Source: Bryobacterales bacterium (GTDB lineage: Bacteria > Acidobacteriota > Terriglobia > Bryobacterales > UBA6623). From it: a DNA stretch of 53,085 nucleotides. How positions within the stretch are numbered: position 1 is the stretch's first letter; every line of letters starts with the position of its first letter. A program made the translations under genes and the position numbers. The stretch is from contig JAPPMC010000109.1 in NCBI GenBank assembly GCA_028819235.1, forward strand, positions 1 through 53,085, in the 5' to 3' direction. Shown in pieces: positions 47,818-53,085 of this stretch. Under the pieces are notes generated by a model, which worked only from the letters and a program-made list of their open reading frames with translations, had not been told where the DNA came from and searched no databases.

Positions 47818-48720
47818 ATGTCGGTCACGGCTATCGCAGCGCCTAAACGCACCGTCGAGGCTTCATCGGCTGCCGATGCGGCGTTGCGGGAACACGACGG
47901 CGTCGAGTACCCGGAACGGCACTGGATCGCGCAGAGCGTCTGGCACGGGGACGCTGTCAGGCAGGCGACAGACGCGTTGCGCAACCACTTCCGCGACCGC
48001 GAGGACGTACTCGTGGCCATGGAACTGGCGGTGTACTACAAGCGTGGCGACGACACGGTATGGCTGCAGCCGGACGTTCAGGTGGTCTTCGGCGTGGGGC
48101 GCGGCGGAAACCGCAGCTCACTGAGGGTTTGGGAGGAACGGAAGGGACCAGACTTCGTGCTGGAGGTAGCGTCGCCATCCACGGCGGAGAAAGACGCCCG
48201 CGACAAATCGCTAAAGTACGCCAGCATCGGCGTGCGCGAATACTGGAGACTGGACCCAGAAGGATCGCTGATGGGGACTGCTCTGGAGGGCTACGCGCTT
48301 TACAGGGGCAAGTATGGCCCGTTGGAGGTTGTCAAGCGACCGGGAGGTGGCAAGTACCTGCGGAGCCGGGTCTTGGGGCTGGATCTCCGCACTCAGCGAA
48401 GAGACGGCGCGACGGTGGTGGTGTTCGCCGACCCGCTGACGGGCGAGGAGTTCGACGGCGCGATAGAGGAAGCTAGCCGGGGGCGGCAGATCGCGGAGCA
48501 GCGCGCAAGCGCCGCAGCGAATCGGGTAGCTGCCGCTGAGCGCCGGGCAGCCGTTGCGGAGGGCCGGGCAACTGTCGCAGAGGGCCGGGCAGCTTCTGCG
48601 GAGGATCGGGCAGCCGCCGCCGAAGAGCGGGCGACAATCGCGGAGGAGAGCTTGCGGGCATTGGAGGAGAGACTCCGGAGCTTATCAAGTGGAACCCGTC
48701 CGCGCGGGCGAGATTCGTAG
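47818..48720 (+). CDS. Uma2-family protein with a coiled-coil repeat tail
   Basis: 300 residues from ATG 47818 (ATG 47779 is an alternative). The Uma2 (PD-(D/E)xK-like) core shows ELAVYYKRGDDTVWLQPDVQ, FVLEVASPSTAEKDARDKSL and YASIGVREYWRLDPEG, with the acidic residues and lysine expected for this nuclease-like fold. The C-terminal 70 residues are a run of AAAERRA/VAEGRAT heptads, a coiled coil encoded by a 21-bp tandem repeat. Uma2 proteins occur in many copies in cyanobacteria and some other phyla; whether they cut DNA is not established. Confidence 0.85.
   Translation: MSVTAIAAPKRTVEASSAADAALREHDGVEYPERHWIAQSVWHGDAVRQATDALRNHFRDREDVLVAMELAVYYKRGDDTVWLQPDVQVVFGVGRGGNRSSLRVWEERKGPDFVLEVASPSTAEKDARDKSLKYASIGVREYWRLDPEGSLMGTALEGYALYRGKYGPLEVVKRPGGGKYLRSRVLGLDLRTQRRDGATVVVFADPLTGEEFDGAIEEASRGRQIAEQRASAAANRVAAAERRAAVAEGRATVAEGRAASAEDRAAAAEERATIAEESLRALEERLRSLSSGTRPRGRDS
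48520..48645 (+). repeat. six imperfect 21-bp tandem repeats in the Uma2 gene
   Basis: Six 21-bp units, each based on GGCCGGGCAGCCGTTGCGGAG, run head to tail in frame from 48520 to 48645. Each encodes a seven-residue unit of the form R-A-A-x-A-E-x, so the repeat lengthens the coiled coil by whole heptads. Confidence 0.85.
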
Positions 48721-49138
48721 GGCCGAGTCCTACCTTGTGCGGCACGGTCGTCCGTAAGGATCGGGACTGAGCCGGGCACTGGCCCCAAGAAACCTTCGGC
48801 CCGTTCCTTGTGACTTACCGTATGGGCCCGACAGCCGCGTAACTTTCCGGCCTGCCTGTCTCCGCGAAAGGGTGGAGATCGCGTTAACGCTGGGGGGCCT
48901 CAACGGCGGTCCGCGTTGGTCTGAGGTGCAGCCTCCTCAGCTGATCGAGCGTGCGAGCGAAGCTCCCATGGGAGGTTAGTCAGCCATCCTGGCGGCAATG
49001 CTAACTTGCCCATTCCGACAACGCAAGATCGCGGATCTCTCGCCTGCGGGTGGGGTCCTGTTCAGCCGTTAGGATCCACTTCACCAAGCGCCATTGAGAG
49101 CCGCGGAGCATGCCCGACGTGTCTGGGCCTTCGGTAAG
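48721..49138. other. intergenic stretch without a recognisable gene
   Basis: No convincing frame, RNA gene or repeat was found between the Uma2 gene and the PHP-like gene. Confidence 0.4.
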
Positions 49139-51184
49139 ATGGGCGCCATGCTACTGCACAGAACGGTCGTGGCGAGCCTGGCCGCCATTGCCGCCGCGTA
49201 CGGGGCTGACGTGCCAGTTGACATGGACGCTTACACCGCGGGTCCGGTCCAGGCCGTCGTCGAAGGCCCGCGGCTGGCGGTCGAGTGGTCGGACTCCGCA
49301 GGAGTGGTATGGCGCGCGGAGTTCAGCCGCGATCCGTCGAAGGCACTCTTGGCCTCCGTGAGTGCCGGCGGCAAAGCGATCCTGCGGGACGCGCGCCCCT
49401 TCTACCGCGTCGAGACCGGAATCCGGCGCAAGGGCTGGGACGCGTTCTTCGACTTTCCTCCGGCGCATCCCATGGGGACATCGGCGCACTTTGGAGCCCT
49501 GGACCTGGCTGGCTTGCGCGTGGAGGTCGCCGGCTCGCGGCTGCGCGTGCACTGCGCCGGCTTCTCAGCAGGCCCGTTCCGCGGCGAGGTCGTGTACACG
49601 TTCTTCGCCGGATCCAGGATGGTCCTCCAACAGGCGGTGGCGGTGACCGACAAGCAAGACGTGGCGTATTACTACGATGCGGGCGTTGAGTTTTCGGCGA
49701 GCGAGCAGGCGCAGCCTGGCCGCAACATGCTCACGCCTTTCGCGTACTACGACACCGAGGGCCGCCTGCAGACAGCGGAGGCAAACGGTCTGCAACCGGA
49801 GCGCGTGCCGTACAAGGTGCGCTATCGCGCCCTCGCCACCGCAGCCGGGCAGGGCAGCGTGGCGGCCATTCCGGCTCCCCACCAGTATTTCTTCCCGCGC
49901 GACTTCACCTCAAACCTTGGTCACAACTGGCACCGATCGTGGCGCGGGCGCGTCTCGCTCGGGATCCGCCAATTGCGCGACACGAACTGGCAGTTCTACC
50001 CGTGGGCTAACGCCCCGCCGGGGAGCAGACAGGCGATGTCGCTCTTCTTGGTACTGGGGGACGCCTCTCCCGAGGATGCCCTCAAGGATGCGCTGCGCTA
50101 CACCAACAGCGACCGCTACCCGGAGCTTGCGGGCTTCAAGTCGGTTGCATCGCACTTTCATCTGGCGTACACGGTCCAGGCGGTGGAACAGGATCCGGAC
50201 TGGGTGCCGCCCTTCAAGACCGTGCTGCAGGCAATGGGCGTGGATGCGGCAATCATCATGGACTTCCACGGAGATGGCCACCCGCGTGATCTGACCGAGT
50301 TGCGCTTGGAGGAGCTGGACAGCTTCTTCCGCATGTCCCGGCGGATCTCGGATCGGGAGTTCCTGCTGATCCCGTCGGAAGAGGCCAACGTGCATCTCGG
50401 CGGGCACTGGGCGCTCGTGTTCCCCAAGCCTGTTTACTGGTGGATGAACCGGCCAGAGGGCGGGAAGTTTGTCTCCAAACACCCCAAGCACGGGACGGTT
50501 TACAGCACAGCGGACGCTTCTGAGATGCTCGAGCTCGTCCGCCGCGAAGACGGCTGGATGTACCAGACGCACGCCCGCACGAAGGGCTCAACTGGGTATC
50601 CGGACGCCATTCGGGAGACCGAGCACTTCCGCGACGCGCGGTACTTCGGGGCGGGCTGGAAGCCCATGCCTGCGGACCATTCGTCACCGCGGCTCGGGGA
50701 GCGGCCGCTTCGGCTGCTCGACGACATGCAGAATTGGGGCCTCGACAAGCGACTGATTGGGGAGGTCGACGTGTTCCAGTTCGACCACACCCACGAGGTC
50801 TACGCGCACATGAACGTCAATTATGTGCGGGCGGACCGCCTGCCGCGGTTCAGCGAATACGGAACTCTCATCGACGCCATGCGCGAGAACCAGTTCTTCG
50901 TGACGACCGGCGAGGTGCTGCTGCCGTCGTGGAACATCGGCGGGGAGGAGGACGAGATCGAAGTGTCCGTGGAGGTGAAGGGGACGTTCCCGCTCCAGTT
51001 CGCGGAGATCGTCTGGGGCGACGGAGCCGGGACGCAGCGCCACGTATTCGACCTTTCTGGATCGGGCGAGTTCGCCGACGAGTCCTTCGAGTGGAAGGTC
51101 CGGGCGCCCGGCTGGCACTGGGCACGGCTTGCAGTATGGGACGTCGCGGCCAACGGCGCGTTCGTGAACCCTGTACGCCGGTAG
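49139..51184 (+). CDS. secreted PHP-like protein of unknown function
   Basis: 681 residues from ATG 49139; ATG 49148 is close behind and also possible. A signal peptide (VVASLAAIAAAYGAD) is followed by a beta-rich N-terminal half (about 30-330) and a middle part with motifs like those of PHP metal-dependent hydrolases: HFHLAYTV, DAAIIMDFHGDGHPRD and LLIPSEEANVHLGGHW, then HTHEVYAHMNVNY. The C-terminal 100 residues look like an Ig-type beta domain (EIEVSVEVKGTFPLQFAEIV). A periplasmic phosphoesterase or related hydrolase is plausible; I do not recognise the exact family. It precedes an aldo/keto reductase on the same strand by 91 bp. Confidence 0.75.
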   Translation: MGAMLLHRTVVASLAAIAAAYGADVPVDMDAYTAGPVQAVVEGPRLAVEWSDSAGVVWRAEFSRDPSKALLASVSAGGKAILRDARPFYRVETGIRRKGWDAFFDFPPAHPMGTSAHFGALDLAGLRVEVAGSRLRVHCAGFSAGPFRGEVVYTFFAGSRMVLQQAVAVTDKQDVAYYYDAGVEFSASEQAQPGRNMLTPFAYYDTEGRLQTAEANGLQPERVPYKVRYRALATAAGQGSVAAIPAPHQYFFPRDFTSNLGHNWHRSWRGRVSLGIRQLRDTNWQFYPWANAPPGSRQAMSLFLVLGDASPEDALKDALRYTNSDRYPELAGFKSVASHFHLAYTVQAVEQDPDWVPPFKTVLQAMGVDAAIIMDFHGDGHPRDLTELRLEELDSFFRMSRRISDREFLLIPSEEANVHLGGHWALVFPKPVYWWMNRPEGGKFVSKHPKHGTVYSTADASEMLELVRREDGWMYQTHARTKGSTGYPDAIRETEHFRDARYFGAGWKPMPADHSSPRLGERPLRLLDDMQNWGLDKRLIGEVDVFQFDHTHEVYAHMNVNYVRADRLPRFSEYGTLIDAMRENQFFVTTGEVLLPSWNIGGEEDEIEVSVEVKGTFPLQFAEIVWGDGAGTQRHVFDLSGSGEFADESFEWKVRAPGWHWARLAVWDVAANGAFVNPVRR

Positions 51185-51275
51185 AGGGAAGAAGACTGAT
51201 TAAGGGTAGGGTCTGGCGGCGACTCGGCAGTGTCGCGCGACGCATGGTTCGTTGGCCCGCCCGTGGAGGAATGCC

Positions 51276-52250
51276 ATGAGAACGACCGTCCTGACAGGCA
51301 CCGGCCTGCGAGTCTCTAGTGTCTGCTTGGGGACCATGACCTTCGGATCCCAAGTCTCGGAGCCGGAAGCGGCCCAGATGGTCGACTACGCCCTAGACCG
51401 TGGCGTCAACTTTCTTGACACCGCCAATGTCTACAACGCCGGATTGTCGGAGGAGATCACGGGACGTGTCCTTGGAAAGCGCCGATCGCGGGTCATTCTT
51501 GCCACGAAGGTGCGCGGCAACATGGGCGAAGGCACCGGGGCGTACGGCGGATTGGGCCGTCCCGCGGTTCGGCGGGCTTGCGAGGAGAGCCTGCGCCGCC
51601 TCGGCACTGACTATATCGACATCTACTATCTCCACCAGCCTGACCGCGCCGTGGAGATCGAGGAGACCCTCGCCACCCTCGAGGACCTGCGTGCCGAGGG
51701 AAAGATCCGCTGGATCGGAACGTCGAACTTCGCCGCTTGGCAAATGGCGGAGATTGCCGCGATCTCCGCAACGAGCGCCTACCAGGCCCCGGCCGTGGCT
51801 CAACCGATGTACAACGTCTTGGCTCGCGATGTTGAACAGGAGTACGTCGAATTCACGCGCCGGTACAGGGTCGCCAACGTTTGCTACAACCCGCTAGCCG
51901 GCGGCTTGCTGAGCGGCAAGCAATCGCTGGGGCGTGGCCCGCTTCCTGGCACGCGCTTTGACGGAAACCAGATGTACCTGCGGCGCTACTGGCACACCCA
52001 GTACTTCCGTGCAGTCTCGGCCTTGAAGACGGCGGCTGACGGCATGGGCATCCCGCTTGCCGAATTCGCCCTCAGGTGGATCTGCAATCGCGAGGGGGCG
52101 GAGTGCGTGATATTGGGCGCGTCGAGACTCGGCCATCTGCAACAGAACATTGCGGCTTCGCAGGAGGATCCCCTACCGAGCGAGGCGCTGGAAGCGTGCG
52201 ACGTCGCGTGGCAGGAGTTGCGGGGCCCGATCCCTCAGTACAACCGCTGA
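51276..52250 (+). CDS. aldo/keto reductase
   Basis: A 324-residue TIM-barrel oxidoreductase with the AKR tetrad: Asp48 (FLDTANVY), Tyr53, Lys78 (ATKV) and His120 (YYLHQPD). GTSNFAAWQM and LGASRLGHLQQN are the NADP-binding end. GGAGGA (51265-51270) is 5 nt upstream of ATG 51276, which fixes the start. It reduces an aldehyde or ketone sugar-type substrate; the exact one is not predictable. Confidence 0.93.
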   Translation: MRTTVLTGTGLRVSSVCLGTMTFGSQVSEPEAAQMVDYALDRGVNFLDTANVYNAGLSEEITGRVLGKRRSRVILATKVRGNMGEGTGAYGGLGRPAVRRACEESLRRLGTDYIDIYYLHQPDRAVEIEETLATLEDLRAEGKIRWIGTSNFAAWQMAEIAAISATSAYQAPAVAQPMYNVLARDVEQEYVEFTRRYRVANVCYNPLAGGLLSGKQSLGRGPLPGTRFDGNQMYLRRYWHTQYFRAVSALKTAADGMGIPLAEFALRWICNREGAECVILGASRLGHLQQNIAASQEDPLPSEALEACDVAWQELRGPIPQYNR

Positions 52251-52290
52251 ACGAGCTGCGCAAGCCGACCGTTTATGCAACGGGAGTGGA

Positions 52291-52367
52291 TGGTACGCCC
52301 GGCAGGATTCGAACCTGCGGCCTCTTGCTCCGGAGGCAAGCGCTCTATCCAGCTGAGCTACGGGCGC
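52291..52367 (-). tRNA. tRNA-Arg (CCG)
   Basis: Read on the minus strand, GCGCCCG pairs with CGGGCGT (last pair G-T), the anticodon stem CTTGC/GCAAG carries loop CTCCGGA giving anticodon CCG (52331-52333 on the plus strand), the T-loop has GTTCGAATC and a CCA end is encoded at 52291-52293. The total is 77 nt. Confidence 0.97.
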
Positions 52368-53085
52368 CCGTACGCCTCCAATTCTACTTGACGGCTGCAG
52401 GACTCTTGCCAAGGTCCCCAAACACGGTCGCCTTTGGGCTTCCTGTCTTGCGCTGCCGGGCTAGTCGGGATGCGATAGCACCGTCCGGAGGATTGGCCAG
52501 GGCTACAGTGCCGGCGCGACGTTGAGCCCCACATCTTCGGCGGTAGCTGCCTGTGGGCAAGGCAGCGGGGACCTGAATGCCCGGGCCACCGAGGGAGCCG
52601 GTTCTTGACCGCGCTGGGGCTACGCCCTCGGTACCTCACGACACTTGCGATGCCTTGCACGGTGTCCGCCACGCGTTCATCCACGATCTAGGCTCAGGTC
52701 GGTCTTGGTGGCGGCTCTCACCTTCGCTCGGCTTGGGCTTCTCGATTGATTCAGGGAATCCTTGCGCCCAGCGATGGCAAACCGCCTTCAGCGCGACCAG
52801 GGCAGACGCAGAGGCGCCCAGCGGCCGGCTTGGCACAAGTCCGCACCCGCCTTGGAGGAAGGCCCACCGCCTGACTGCCCGGGTCGGAATGCGGGGACTC
52901 GATCCGAACGGTCCATTGGCGGTAGAGACAGGCCGCACGACTGCTGCGGGGCGAGATTCCCGGCCCCAAGCAGGACACACACGGCCGGCACGGGCTCAGC
53001 CTCCTGACCAATACAAGTGTTAAGCCTTCGCTGGAGTTCGCCAAGAGACCACGACATATAGGGGTTGATGTTCCGTTACACACCA
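52368..53085. other. end of window without a recognisable gene
   Basis: Open frames of 80-150 codons on both strands overlap one another and none is recognisable or has a ribosome site. It may hold the upstream region of a gene beyond the window. Confidence 0.4.

Noticed and set aside
52577..53023. Overlapping open frames at the right end
   Set aside because: Frames on both strands compete, none has a ribosome site or recognisable motif.

Overview
The window is 53 kb of GC-rich bacterial chromosome, most likely from an uncultured member of the Acidobacteriota. The evidence is a secreted VWFA protein of the acidobacterial type, two gene sets built on planctomycete/acidobacterial cytochrome and DUF1501/DUF1552 families, DUF1080 secreted proteins, and the GC-rich codon use. 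There are no rRNA genes, CRISPR arrays, phage structural genes or intact insertion sequences.

Layout. 1-0.9 kb: no recognisable gene. 0.9-2.8 kb: two adjacent HNH_2 endonuclease genes beside the 3' end of tRNA-Leu(CAA). 3.2-5.0 kb: a 3-hydroxyisobutyrate-dehydrogenase-like enzyme and a xylose-isomerase-like TIM-barrel protein. 5.0-8.1 kb (minus): recA with a clear promoter, a VWFA protein and an RluA-family pseudouridine synthase. 8.7-10.6 kb: two secreted proteins (DUF1080 and an unnamed family). 10.6-12.8 kb: two PIN-domain toxin-antitoxin modules in opposite orientation. 12.9-17.0 kb: a very large exported protein joining a propeller-like region, an intact trypsin-like protease, a formylglycine-generating-enzyme-like domain and two PPC-like repeats.

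17.1-26.8 kb is the centrepiece: argF-argG-argH-argR, then on the same strand with gaps of 30 bp or less or overlaps XpaC-like, TelA, DUF4178, DUF2617-like, a coiled-coil lipoprotein and a tandem DUF350 membrane protein. A Tat-type flavin amine oxidase-like gene converges on the end of this run, and a membrane-embedded spermidine-synthase-like enzyme lies 10 kb on. I read this as an arginine/polyamine-linked membrane-stress module. A candidate pair of ARG boxes lies at the argF start.

28.9-35.7 kb: an M20 peptidase, then (minus) an operon of cytochrome-type DUF1587-DUF1595 protein, DUF1552 and an exported ankyrin-repeat protein. 35.9-36.3 kb: a gene-free stretch bounded by inverted repeats, with a third copy at 28.56 kb. 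36.5-39.6 kb: spermidine synthase-like protein, SDR and polysaccharide deacetylase. 40.7-43.0 kb: a small conserved-looking protein and acs. 43.2-47.2 kb (minus): PSD1/cytochrome plus DUF1501 pair. 47.8-52.3 kb: Uma2-family protein with a coiled-coil repeat tail, a PHP-like secreted protein, an aldo/keto reductase and tRNA-Arg(CCG). The end of the window shows no gene.

One caution: positions 28213-28402 are long G and C runs unlike anything else here and look like a sequence error inside the amine oxidase gene. All family assignments are from reading the translations; no database search was run.
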